Assembly (NCBI GenBank): GCA_947169975.1
Contig: CAMVRT010000004.1
Span: 1 to 64,000 of the forward strand
DNA length: 64,000 nt
Reading direction: 5' to 3'
Origin: an uncultured Oscillospiraceae bacterium
GTDB lineage: Bacteria > Bacillota > Clostridia > Oscillospirales > Oscillospiraceae
In this document: positions 16,708 to 24,227 of the stretch, piece by piece
Layout: every line of letters begins with the position of its first letter
Numbering within the stretch: position 1 is the first letter of the stretch
Notes under the pieces: generated by a model
Told to the model about the DNA's origin: nothing
Seen by the model: only the letters and a program-made list of their open reading frames with translations
Databases searched by the model: none
Position numbers and translations under genes: made by a program

Positions 16708-18063
16708 ATGGGTAAACTATTTGGAACCGACGGCATCCGCGGTGTGGTCGGCGAGACACTGACAGCTGAGCTTGCCTATCACGTAGGACGTGCCGTTACC
16801 GCTGTATTGACTGATAAACTGGGGCACAAGCCTGTGATCACGCTGGGCAAGGACACCCGCATCTCCTCCGATATGCTGGAATCGGCGCTGATGGCCGGCA
16901 TCTGCTCCGCCGGCGGCGACGTGATGCCCTTTGGCACCATTCCCACGCCTGCCGTGGCGTTTCTCACCGTGCAGGAGCATGCCGACGCCGGTATCGTGAT
17001 CTCCGCCTCCCACAATCCCTATGAGCACAACGGCATCAAGGTGTTCAACGGCCAGGGCTATAAGCTCTCCGACGAGATGGAGGCGGCAGTGGAGGATCTG
17101 ATCCTTTTCCACGCCAACCTACCCGTCAAGACGAGAGGGGAGATCGGTACGCGCTTTCACGGCATGCGCCAGATGAAAAAGGACTATATCCACCACCTTT
17201 ACTCCACTGTGGACTGCGACCTCAGCGGCCTGCGTGTGGTGGTGGACTGCGCCAACGGCGCTGCCTCCGCCACGGCACCTCAGCTTTTCGGCATGCTGCC
17301 GCTGCAGGCAGACTTTATCCACGCCGAGCCTGACGGCATCAATATCAACACCAACTGCGGCTCCACACATTTGAGCTCGCTGGCCGAGCATGTGGTCTCC
17401 GGCGGATATGATCTGGGCATCGCCTTTGACGGTGACGCCGACCGCTGCCTTCTGGTGGATGAAAAGGGCGGAACCATCGACGGCGACAAGATTATGGCGG
17501 TCTGTGCCACGGAGCTGCGCCGTCAGGGCAAGCTCACCGGCAGCACCATGGTGGGTACCGTCATGTCCAACCTGGGCCTTCACGAGTTCTGCCAGAAGAA
17601 CGGCATGGTGCTGATCTGCACCGACGTGGGTGACCGCCATGTGCTGGAGGAGATGGTAGAGCACAACTACGCCATCGGCGGCGAGCAATCCGGCCACATG
17701 ATCTTCCGCCAGTTTGCCACCACAGGCGACGGCGAGCTGACGGCGCTGCAGTTCCTGCAGGCGCTGAAAAAGTCCGGGCAGAAGGCATCCGAGCTTGCCT
17801 CCTGCTGCCTGCAGTACCCGCAGATTCTGGTGAATGTTGCCGTTCCGACTGACGCAAAACAGCGGATCATGGCGGATGAATCCATGTGGGAGCAGGTGCA
17901 TAACAGGGAAGAGGAGCTTGGTGACAACGGCCGGATTTTGATTCGCCCTTCCGGCACGGAGTCTCTGATCCGGGTCATGGTGGAGGCCAAAACCACGGAA
18001 ACGGCGTCCCAGGTGGCAAATGATCTGGCTGATTTCATAAAAGGCCTTACAAATCCGCAATAA
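16708..18063 (+). CDS. glmM: Phosphoglucosamine mutase
   Basis: Converts glucosamine-6-phosphate to glucosamine-1-phosphate for UDP-GlcNAc and peptidoglycan synthesis. The 451-residue protein has the phosphoserine loop ISASHNP (S101), metal loop DGDADR (241-246), sugar loop GGEQSGH and phosphate loop RPSGTESLIRVM. GAAGAGGAGA lies upstream of the ATG. In many Firmicutes glmM lies after cdaA-cdaR; here those genes are about 38 kb away and glmM follows ruvB by 22 nt. Confidence 0.98.
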   Translation: MGKLFGTDGIRGVVGETLTAELAYHVGRAVTAVLTDKLGHKPVITLGKDTRISSDMLESALMAGICSAGGDVMPFGTIPTPAVAFLTVQEHADAGIVISASHNPYEHNGIKVFNGQGYKLSDEMEAAVEDLILFHANLPVKTRGEIGTRFHGMRQMKKDYIHHLYSTVDCDLSGLRVVVDCANGAASATAPQLFGMLPLQADFIHAEPDGININTNCGSTHLSSLAEHVVSGGYDLGIAFDGDADRCLLVDEKGGTIDGDKIMAVCATELRRQGKLTGSTMVGTVMSNLGLHEFCQKNGMVLICTDVGDRHVLEEMVEHNYAIGGEQSGHMIFRQFATTGDGELTALQFLQALKKSGQKASELASCCLQYPQILVNVAVPTDAKQRIMADESMWEQVHNREEELGDNGRILIRPSGTESLIRVMVEAKTTETASQVANDLADFIKGLTNPQ

Positions 18064-18099
18064 TTTCCAGAAAAATGCATTATTTTATTTGATAAATGC

Positions 18100-18129
18100 T
18101 TGACAAATTATTTTTTGTGTAGGTATAAT
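18100..18129 (+). promoter_or_regulatory. Strong sigma-A-like promoter at the SigH-like gene, overlapping its first ATG
   Basis: TTGACA and TATAAT are separated by 18 nt. The predicted transcription start (~18136) lies downstream of the ATG codons at 18128 and 18134. So either translation begins at a downstream TTG, or the mRNA is made from another promoter. Confidence 0.6.
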
Positions 18130-18133
18130 GATA

Positions 18134-18748
18134 ATGTTGAACGCAGAATGTTTTGATGGCACCGGATTGGAGAGTTTGGCCGATGAGGAGCTCTGCCGGC
18201 TTGCCCGCGAAGGGAGCAGTCAGGCTGAGCATTTTCTGGTGATCCGATATCTCCGCCTTGTTCGCTCCTGCACGCGGCCGTTTTTTCTGGCCGGGGGCGA
18301 CAACGATGACCTTATTCAGGAGGGTATGCTTGGCCTTCTGAAAGCCATCCGGGAGTATGATTCCGACAGGTACGCATCCTTTCTCACCTTTGCGGATCTT
18401 TGTATCCATCGCTGGATTTATACTGCGTTGAAAACAGCCAACAGCGAAAAACACTCACCCTTGAATGAATCGGTCCCCTTGAATCCCTCTCTCTTTGACG
18501 CAAATGCCTCTTTCGCACAGGTTGACCCGGAAGAGCTGATGATCGAACGGGAAAAAGCCGCCGCTATGCTGGAAGAAGTCCGAAAGCAGTTGTCCGACTT
18601 TGAGGTTAAGATTTTGGGGTATTATTTGGACGGACTTACCTGCCGTGAAATCTCGGAAACTGTGAACAAGCCGCCGAAATCGGTGGATAACGCCATTCAG
18701 AGGATTCGCCGAAAAGTGGCAATGCAATTAGGCGACATCAGCAAGTAG
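18134..18748 (+). CDS. SigH-like RNA polymerase sigma-70 family factor
   Basis: About 204 residues. Region 2 contains DDLIQEGMLGLLKAIREYDSD and FADLCIHRWIYTALKTANSEKHSPLNESVPL, which match SigH, the transition-state and early-sporulation sigma factor. Region 4 is LSDFEVKILGYYLDGLTCREISETVNKPPKSVDNAIQRIRRK. A DPEELMIERE linker is also typical. The N-terminus is uncertain. ATG 18134 (or 18128) overlaps the promoter, while SigH proteins usually begin just before the LADEEL segment, where only TTG codons (18167, 18176) are available. It could be a SigH paralogue rather than SigH itself. Confidence 0.8.
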   Translation: MLNAECFDGTGLESLADEELCRLAREGSSQAEHFLVIRYLRLVRSCTRPFFLAGGDNDDLIQEGMLGLLKAIREYDSDRYASFLTFADLCIHRWIYTALKTANSEKHSPLNESVPLNPSLFDANASFAQVDPEELMIEREKAAAMLEEVRKQLSDFEVKILGYYLDGLTCREISETVNKPPKSVDNAIQRIRRKVAMQLGDISK

Positions 18749-18786
18749 CTGACGCAATATATTTATCTCAAAGAGAGGGTAACATC

Positions 18787-19065
18787 ATGTACGAAGACAA
18801 GACTTTAGTTTGCAAGGAGTGCGGCAAGGAGTTCGTGTTTACCGCCGGTGAGCAGGAGTTCTACGCTGAGCGCGGCTTCCAGAATGAGCCCCAGCGCTGC
18901 AAGGCCTGCCGCGACGCTCGCAAGAACGCTGCCCGCGGTCCCCGGGAGTATTTCACCGCTGTTTGCGCCAACTGCGGCGGCGAGGCCAAGGTTCCCTTCG
19001 AGCCCAAGACCGATCGTCCCGTGTACTGCAGCGACTGCTTCGCCAAGATGCGCGAGAACGGCTGA
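18787..19065 (+). CDS. Small zinc-ribbon protein with two CxxC pairs
   Basis: The 92-residue protein has an N-terminal zf-trcl-type unit: CKECG near residue 9, CKAC near 38, and the signature EFVFTAGEQEFYAERGF. A second CxxC ribbon follows (CANCGG...YCSDCF). AGAGAGGGTAA precedes the ATG. Such proteins are common and uncharacterised in Clostridia and probably bind zinc. It is co-oriented with the sigma factor 38 nt upstream. Confidence 0.85.
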   Translation: MYEDKTLVCKECGKEFVFTAGEQEFYAERGFQNEPQRCKACRDARKNAARGPREYFTAVCANCGGEAKVPFEPKTDRPVYCSDCFAKMRENG

Positions 19066-19097
19066 TCTCCTGCAATCCGGTAATATGTGACTGATGA

Positions 19098-19128
19098 GGC
19101 GGCGCGTTCAAACAATGCGCCGCCTTTT
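19098..19128 (+). terminator. Intrinsic terminator after the zinc-ribbon gene
   Basis: GGCGGCGC and GCGCCGCC form a stem, extended by a G-U and A-T pairs, followed by TTTTC. Confidence 0.75.
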
Positions 19129-19152
19129 CAATGACGAACTGGGGGAGGTTTC

Positions 19153-19335
19153 GTGGAAAAGAAGGTTTATCGAAGCAAACAGAACAGAATGATCGCAGGC
19201 GTCTGCGGCGGAATTGCCGCGTATTTGGATACGGATCCTACACTGGTCCGAATTGCTTGGGCCATCCTTTGCGCAAGCTTAACGGGGATCGTCGCCTATG
19301 TGATTTGTGCGCTTCTCATCCCCAGTGAGCCTTAA
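19153..19335 (+). CDS. PspC-domain small membrane protein
   Basis: The 60-residue protein starts at a GTG after GGGGGAGG. KKVYRSKQNRMIAGVCGGIAAYLDTDPTLVRIAWAI is the PspC fold: a phage-shock-protein-C-type amphipathic segment, then one transmembrane span (~38-56). Members usually respond to or sense envelope stress, but a one-domain protein like this has no assigned role. Confidence 0.85.
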   Translation: MEKKVYRSKQNRMIAGVCGGIAAYLDTDPTLVRIAWAILCASLTGIVAYVICALLIPSEP

Positions 19336-19411
19336 TATGTTTTTTCTGTTGAAATAGCTGATATTACAGGTTAAACTGTTATAGATAATCAAAATATGGA
19401 GGTAATTTCCC

Positions 19412-19621
19412 ATGATTGAAATCAAGAAGGATACCATTATCGGCGATATTCTGGATGTCGCTCCTCAGACTGCTCCCATCTTCCTGTCCATCGGCATGCA
19501 CTGCCTGGGCTGCCCCTCTTCCCGCGGCGAGACTGTGGAAGAGGCCTGCGCGGTCCACGGTGTGGACTGCGAGAAGCTGCTGGAGATCGTCAACGAGGAA
19601 GCCAACAAAGCCGCAAAGTAA
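19412..19621 (+). CDS. DUF1858 domain protein
   Basis: The 69-residue protein matches DUF1858 over its whole length (TIIGDILDVAPQTAPIFLSIGMHCLGCPSSRGETVEEAC). The CLGC pair suggests redox or metal chemistry. The domain also occurs fused to or beside hybrid-cluster and nitroreductase proteins. GGAGG precedes the ATG. It is monocistronic, with its own terminator. Confidence 0.85.
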   Translation: MIEIKKDTIIGDILDVAPQTAPIFLSIGMHCLGCPSSRGETVEEACAVHGVDCEKLLEIVNEEANKAAK

Positions 19622-19630
19622 CCACACAGG

Positions 19631-19666
19631 AACGCATACGGCTTTTGCCGTATGCGTTCTCTTTTG
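19631..19666 (+). terminator. Intrinsic terminator after the DUF1858 gene
   Basis: AACGCATACGGC and GCCGTATGCGTT form a perfect 12-bp stem with a TTTT loop, followed by CTCTTTT. Confidence 0.85.
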
Positions 19667-19689
19667 CCCCGTTAGTGGAGGTATAACCC

Positions 19690-20403
19690 ATGGAGCACAG
19701 AGAATTGACGCTGCAGCCGAGACTCCGGATGCTGGCAGATCTTGTCCCACCGGGGGCGGTTGTTGCCGATGTTGGCACCGATCACGGATATCTGCCTGTC
19801 TGGCTGCTGCAACATGGCAAAATCCCGCGTGCTATTGCATCGGACATCAATGCAAAGCCGTTGGAACATGCACGTCGTACTGCTGCTGAATGCGGTATGT
19901 CTAATCGAATGGAGTTTCGGCTTTGCGCCGGCCTGGACGGTTTTTGCCCCGGTGAGGCAGATGTGATCGTGATTGCCGGCATGGGCGGTGAGACCATCGC
20001 CGCCATATTGGAAGCCGCACCCTGGACGGCCAGTGGTAATACTGCACTGCTGCTTCAGCCGATGACAAAGGCAGAATATCTGCGTATATGGCTGACTGAC
20101 AAGGGATATAGCTTTACAGGAGAACATCTTGTTTTCGACAAGGATTTTCTTTACCCGATCTTTATTGTAACGGGCGGCAATACCGTAAAGCTGACGGATG
20201 AGGAGGCATATGCCGGCGTGATGCTGGAGGGGGATCCTCTATACGGAATGTATTTGTCGCAGCAGATGAGCAGGCTTCGCACCCGCATCGATGGTTTGAC
20301 TCGATCGGGAAATGAATCGGCCATAGAGGAGATCCGGCGTCTGGAGACTTTATACGGTGCGCTCGCCGCGCGAAAGGAGAAACTGCATGATCACAGCTCG
20401 TGA
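19690..20403 (+). CDS. trmK: tRNA (adenine(22)-N1)-methyltransferase TrmK
   Basis: SAM-dependent methyltransferase that makes m1A22 in tRNA. The 237-residue protein has the SAM motif VVADVGTDHGYLPVWLL (~24-40), acidic motif II ASDINAKPLEHAR, the VIAGMGGETI motif (~93-102), and the family's C-terminal helical extension. GTGGAGG precedes the ATG. Its last 17 nt overlap the next gene, the usual trmK-nif3 pairing. Confidence 0.93.
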   Translation: MEHRELTLQPRLRMLADLVPPGAVVADVGTDHGYLPVWLLQHGKIPRAIASDINAKPLEHARRTAAECGMSNRMEFRLCAGLDGFCPGEADVIVIAGMGGETIAAILEAAPWTASGNTALLLQPMTKAEYLRIWLTDKGYSFTGEHLVFDKDFLYPIFIVTGGNTVKLTDEEAYAGVMLEGDPLYGMYLSQQMSRLRTRIDGLTRSGNESAIEEIRRLETLYGALAARKEKLHDHSS

Positions 20404-21172
20404 GATTGAGAAGGTGCTCTTTGACTGGGCACCTCGTGAATTGGCTATGGAATATGACAATGTGGGGCTTCTTGTGGGCGATCCCGATGCCGTTATCACG
20501 CGCGCCTTGGTGACGCTGGACATTACGGAGCCGGTGGTGGAGGAGGCAATCCGCCTCGGCGCGCAGCTGATCGTGTCACACCATCCGGTGATGAACTGTG
20601 CATGGCATCCGGTGCAGTCCCTGCGGACAGATGACAGACAGGGCCGTATTCTCACCGGACTCATTCGTAACAACATCGCTGCCATCTGTATGCACACCAA
20701 CCTTGACGCGGCAGAGGGCGGCGTCAACGATGTTTTGGCCGATAAACTGGGCCTTTCCGTTGTTTTGCCTCTCTCACCGGAAAAAATTGGTCGATATGGG
20801 GTATTAAAATGTGAAATACCTCTTGTGGATTTCGTTGGTTCTGTGGTAAAATCACTTGGATGCAGCGGCGCGCGCTATACGGACCGGGGAAAGCCCGTTC
20901 ACCGCGTTGCCGTCGGCGGCGGTGCGTGTGCCGAGTATATCGGTCACGCGATCGCACTGGGGTGTGATACGTTTGTCACATCGGATCTGAAATACCATGA
21001 GTTCCTGGATACCACGGAGATCAACTTGATTGACGCGGGACATTTCCCCACGGAGGATGTGGTGTGTCAGGCCGTGATTGAACGTCTCTCCGCTGCGTTT
21101 CCCGGGGTTGAGTTTGTTAAAACGACCTCCCATTGTCACGAGGTCATTCAATACTGCATGAAGGAGAACTGA
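20387..21172 (+). CDS. Nif3-like dinuclear metal center hexameric protein
   Basis: The 261-residue protein belongs to the Nif3/YqfO family, with metal-ligand motifs VSHHPV and MHTNLDAA, and a C-terminal HFPTEDVV motif. Here it lacks the PII-like insert found in longer Firmicutes members. The ATG after GAAAGGAG is chosen over an upstream in-frame start at 20357 that would run deep into trmK. Biochemical function of the family is unsettled (GTP cyclohydrolase-like fold). Confidence 0.9.
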   Translation: MITAREIEKVLFDWAPRELAMEYDNVGLLVGDPDAVITRALVTLDITEPVVEEAIRLGAQLIVSHHPVMNCAWHPVQSLRTDDRQGRILTGLIRNNIAAICMHTNLDAAEGGVNDVLADKLGLSVVLPLSPEKIGRYGVLKCEIPLVDFVGSVVKSLGCSGARYTDRGKPVHRVAVGGGACAEYIGHAIALGCDTFVTSDLKYHEFLDTTEINLIDAGHFPTEDVVCQAVIERLSAAFPGVEFVKTTSHCHEVIQYCMKEN

Positions 21173-21176
21173 TACT

Positions 21177-21911
21177 ATGTCCGGACATTCCAAATGGCAC
21201 AATATTCAAAAGACTAAGGGAGCGGCTGACGCCAAGCGTTCCGCGACCTTTACCAAGATCGCCAAGGAGATCATCGTTGCTGTCAAGCAGGGCGGCAGCG
21301 GCGATCCCGCCAACAACTCCCGTCTGGCTACCGTCGTCGCCAAGGCGAAGGCCGCCAACATGCCCAACGACAACATCAAGCGCACCATCGACAAGGCGCT
21401 GGGTGCCGGCAACACCGATAACTATGAGTCCGTCACCTACGAGGGCTACGGTCCCTGCGGCGTGGCTGTCATCGTGGAGGCGCTGACCGACAACCGCCAG
21501 CGCACCGCTCCCGAAGTTCGCCATTATTTCGATAAGTTCGGCAAAGGTATGGGCGCTCAGGGCTGCGTCAGCTGGTCCTTTGACCGCAAGGGCGTTATCG
21601 TCATCAGCAACGAGGACGAGGAACTGGATGAGGACGCTGTGATGATGGACGCTTTGGAGGCCGGCGCCGCCGACTTCGAGGCAGACGGTCCTGTATTTGA
21701 GGTCACCACCGATCCCGACAGCTTCAACGAGGTTGTTGCTGCGCTGGAAGGGAAGGGCTATACCTTTGTCAGCGCCGATATTGAGATGGTTCCCCAGAAC
21801 TATGTTACCATGACCGATCCCGACGATGTGAAGAACATGGAAAAGCTTCTGGATATGCTGGAGGAAAACGAGGACGTGCAGAACGTCTGGCATAACTGGG
21901 ACAACGAGTAA
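21177..21911 (+). CDS. yebC: YebC/PmpR-family regulator or translation factor
   Basis: The 244-residue protein has the family start MSGHSKWHNIQKTKGAADAKR. It also has the MPNDNIKRTIDKALG and YEGYGPCGVAVIVEALTDNRQRT motifs and an acidic C-terminus. YebC proteins were described as DNA-binding regulators, and some members help ribosomes through proline-rich stretches. It starts 4 nt after the Nif3 stop. Confidence 0.95.
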   Translation: MSGHSKWHNIQKTKGAADAKRSATFTKIAKEIIVAVKQGGSGDPANNSRLATVVAKAKAANMPNDNIKRTIDKALGAGNTDNYESVTYEGYGPCGVAVIVEALTDNRQRTAPEVRHYFDKFGKGMGAQGCVSWSFDRKGVIVISNEDEELDEDAVMMDALEAGAADFEADGPVFEVTTDPDSFNEVVAALEGKGYTFVSADIEMVPQNYVTMTDPDDVKNMEKLLDMLEENEDVQNVWHNWDNE

Positions 21912-21926
21912 TCATGCATGAAAAGG

Positions 21927-21962
21927 AAAAGGATGGCAGGCCGCGTGGCCTGCCATCCTTTT
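21927..21962 (+). terminator. yebC terminator, left copy of a duplicated hairpin
   Basis: AAAAGGATGGCAGGCC and GGCCTGCCATCCTTTT form a perfect 16-bp stem with loop GCGT. The same hairpin recurs at 22137-22172, on the far side of the repeat element. Confidence 0.85.
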
Positions 21963-22136
21963 CAGACTGTCAAAAAAGTCCCAAAGGCGTTGTGCGACGG
22001 AAAGGAAGATAGTCTGAAAGAAACCCATCAGGGGTGTCTTTCAGCTTTTTAATCCCCGTTTTCCGAACTTTTTAGAAAGTTCGGAAAACGCCTCAGCTTG
22101 TCAAAAAAGCGGCAAAGCCGCTTTTTTGACAAGCTG
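21963..22136. repeat. 174-nt interspersed structured repeat (MITE-like), copy B
   Basis: This is the second copy of 13284-13457, at ~90% identity with most differences clustered in one 20-nt stretch (about 21980-22000). The terminal inverted repeats are clearer here: CAGACTGTCAAAAAAG at the left against CAGCTTGTCAAAAAAG (complement of the right). A change in the left hairpin (AGACTGTC/GATAGTCT) keeps pairing through G-U. It is bracketed by two copies of the yebC terminator hairpin. Confidence 0.85.
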
Positions 22137-22172
22137 AAAGGATGGCAGGCCGCGTGGCCTGCCATCCTTTTT
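22137..22172 (+). terminator. Right copy of the duplicated yebC terminator hairpin
   Basis: AAAGGATGGCAGGCC and GGCCTGCCATCCTTT with loop GCGT, identical to the left copy, then TT. It sits 80 nt upstream of the cotJ operon. Confidence 0.85.
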
Positions 22173-22251
22173 GCCTGTGACCGTTTCAGGTGCATTCTCA
22201 TAGAATGGGATGACCGCGAGAGCGGCGAGCAATTCGAAGGAGGAACGCACA

Positions 22252-22818
22252 TTGTACTCAGAAAACACACGGATGATGAGGGGCAATTCCATGGCTTCGC
22301 TTGCCGCGGATATGAACGATGCCATGCTGGATCTGAATGACAACGATTCCCGGCGGATGAACGGTATGAACGGCAATGATAACGGCCAGAACGGCTGTGA
22401 CAACGGCAATGGTTGTCTGCCCGGCCGCTGCGCCGCCATGGTCTTTCCCTTTATCGCCATGCAGCCGGAAAACACACGGCGCTACGGGCAGCAGGAGGCT
22501 CTGCGGGAGGGCACGCTGTTCCCGGGACTGAATCTTCCGTTCCACCGGGATCTGGAGACCCGTTTCCCGTCCACCAGTACCGCCCTGTCTGAGCTGATGG
22601 CTCTGGATTTTGCCATCAAGGAGCTGGGCCTCTATCTGGATACCCACAGGGACGACGAGGATGCGCTGCAGCTGTTCCGGTCCTACGTGAAGCTGGCCAG
22701 GGAAGGCCGGCAGAAATATGTGGAGAACTACGGTCCGCTGAAGATGACGGATTGCACCGAGGGCGGATTCCGTTGGCTGGATGATCCGTGGCCCTGGGAA
22801 AGAGGAGGCAATGACTGA
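22252..22818 (+). CDS. Fused spore coat protein CotJA-CotJB
   Basis: The 188-residue protein starts at a TTG with AAGGAGG 8 nt upstream. Residues ~1-60 are Asn/Asp/Met-rich. Residues ~65-95 match CotJA (Q...ALREGTLFPGLNLPFH). Residues ~107-185 match CotJB (LMALDFAIKELGLYLDTHRDDEDAL, then YVENYGPLKMTD, then WLDDPWPWE). The two are usually separate genes in cotJA-cotJB-cotJC operons. The gene overlaps cotJC by one base (TGATG), so the operon order is kept. Confidence 0.85.
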   Translation: MYSENTRMMRGNSMASLAADMNDAMLDLNDNDSRRMNGMNGNDNGQNGCDNGNGCLPGRCAAMVFPFIAMQPENTRRYGQQEALREGTLFPGLNLPFHRDLETRFPSTSTALSELMALDFAIKELGLYLDTHRDDEDALQLFRSYVKLAREGRQKYVENYGPLKMTDCTEGGFRWLDDPWPWERGGND

Positions 22819-23414
22819 TGTTTATTTATGAGAAAAAGCTGCAGTACCCGGTCAACATTGCCACCCCCAACCCCAAGCTGGCGGCTGTGATCATCAGTCA
22901 GTACGGCGGGCCTGACGGGGAGCTTGGCGCGTCGCTGCGCTATCTGAGCCAGCGTTATTCCATGCCCTATCCGGAGCTGAAAGGCCTGCTTACCGACATC
23001 GGCACCGAGGAGCTGGGTCATCTGGAGATGATCGGCGCCATCGTGCATCAGTTGACGCGGAATCTTTCCGAGGACGACATCCGCACCGCCGGTTTTGACG
23101 CCTACTTCGTAGATCATACCGCAGGCGTCTATCCCACTGCCGCCTCCGGCTTCCCCTGGAGCGCAGCGTCCATGCAGGTCAAGGGTGACTTGATCGCGGA
23201 TCTGACGGAGGACCTGGCAGCTGAGCAGAAGGCCCGTGTTACCTACGACAACATTCTGCGGCTCAGTGATGATCCGGACGTAAATGACGCCATTAAGTTC
23301 CTACGTGCCCGTGAGATCGTCCATTTCCAGCGATTTGGAGAAGGCCTGCGCCTTGCCAAGGAACGGATGGATCAAAAGAACATCTATTTCATCAACCCGT
23401 CCTTCGACCGGTAA
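22818..23414 (+). CDS. cotJC: Spore coat protein CotJC, manganese-catalase family
   Basis: The 198-residue ferritin-like di-manganese catalase fold is intact. Helices carry the metal ligands in LGASLRYLSQRY, GTEELGHLEMIG, EDLAAEQKARVTYDNI and AREIVHFQRFGEGL. CotJC is part of the spore inner coat and may detoxify peroxide. Its ATG overlaps the cotJAB stop, and a strong terminator follows. Confidence 0.95.
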   Translation: MFIYEKKLQYPVNIATPNPKLAAVIISQYGGPDGELGASLRYLSQRYSMPYPELKGLLTDIGTEELGHLEMIGAIVHQLTRNLSEDDIRTAGFDAYFVDHTAGVYPTAASGFPWSAASMQVKGDLIADLTEDLAAEQKARVTYDNILRLSDDPDVNDAIKFLRAREIVHFQRFGEGLRLAKERMDQKNIYFINPSFDR

Positions 23415-23421
23415 AGTGTCA

Positions 23422-23457
23422 AAAAGACCTCCGAATTTCCTCGGAGGTCTTTTTTTT
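23422..23457 (+). terminator. Intrinsic terminator of the cotJ operon
   Basis: AAGACCTCCGA and TCGGAGGTCTT with loop ATTTCC, followed by a run of T. Confidence 0.9.
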
Positions 23458-23528
23458 GCCTGTTCGATATGCTATAATCATAGTGGATATAAAGGCAGCA
23501 TAGGCTGACCCGAGGAGGGGAGTGTCCT

Positions 23529-24227
23529 ATGCGTATTCGATCGAAACTGATGCTGGTTCTGTGCGTATTCCTGGCGGTTTCCAGCTGCCCTGTATCTGCA
23601 GAGGCAATGCAACATGACCCGACGGTGATCATTGACGCCGGGCACGGCGGAGAGGACGGCGGAGCCGTATCGGCGGACGGTGTCCCCGAGAGCGGAATCA
23701 ATCTGCAGATCACGAGGAAGCTGGACGACCTGATGGTATTCCTGGGGTATGACGTATTATTGACGAGGGAAGGGGAGGACGCCGTCTACTCACCGGATGC
23801 TGCGACGCTCCGGGAAAAGAAGGTGTCCGATCTCAAAAACCGGGTCGCACTGATCAATGAGCAGGAGAATGCCTTTGTGATCAGCATACACCAGAACAGC
23901 TTGCCCAATCATCCGCGCGTCCACGGTGCAAAGGTGTTTTACAACACCGTTCTTCCGTCACGTCAGGCAGCAGAATCGGTGCAGAAGACCATGAATCTGG
24001 CTGTAAATGGCGGTGAGGAACGTCCGGTTACCCCCATTGACAGCACCATCTACCTGATGAAAGAATCAAAACACCCGGCCATTCTGGTGGAGTGCGGTTT
24101 TATGAGCAATCCGGAGGAGAGCCGACAGCTGCAGCAGAGCGCCTATCAAACGCGCCTGGCGGTGGCCATTGCTGCCGGTATCGGTCAATTCTCAAAAGAT
24201 GAAAGAGGAACGGTACATGAAGGCTAA
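23529..24227 (+). CDS. cwlD: N-acetylmuramoyl-L-alanine amidase, CwlD-like
   Basis: The 232-residue protein has a signal peptide (1-~25, ending SAEA) and an Amidase_3 zinc domain: H39 (DAGHGGEDGG), E54 (PESGINLQI), a second His in SIHQNS, and the catalytic Glu in VECGFMSNPEE. CwlD removes stem peptides to start muramic-delta-lactam formation in the spore cortex. GAGGAGGGGAG lies upstream. A TATAAT at 23473 may be its -10 box. It overlaps radA by 11 nt. Confidence 0.9.
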   Translation: MRIRSKLMLVLCVFLAVSSCPVSAEAMQHDPTVIIDAGHGGEDGGAVSADGVPESGINLQITRKLDDLMVFLGYDVLLTREGEDAVYSPDAATLREKKVSDLKNRVALINEQENAFVISIHQNSLPNHPRVHGAKVFYNTVLPSRQAAESVQKTMNLAVNGGEERPVTPIDSTIYLMKESKHPAILVECGFMSNPEESRQLQQSAYQTRLAVAIAAGIGQFSKDERGTVHEG

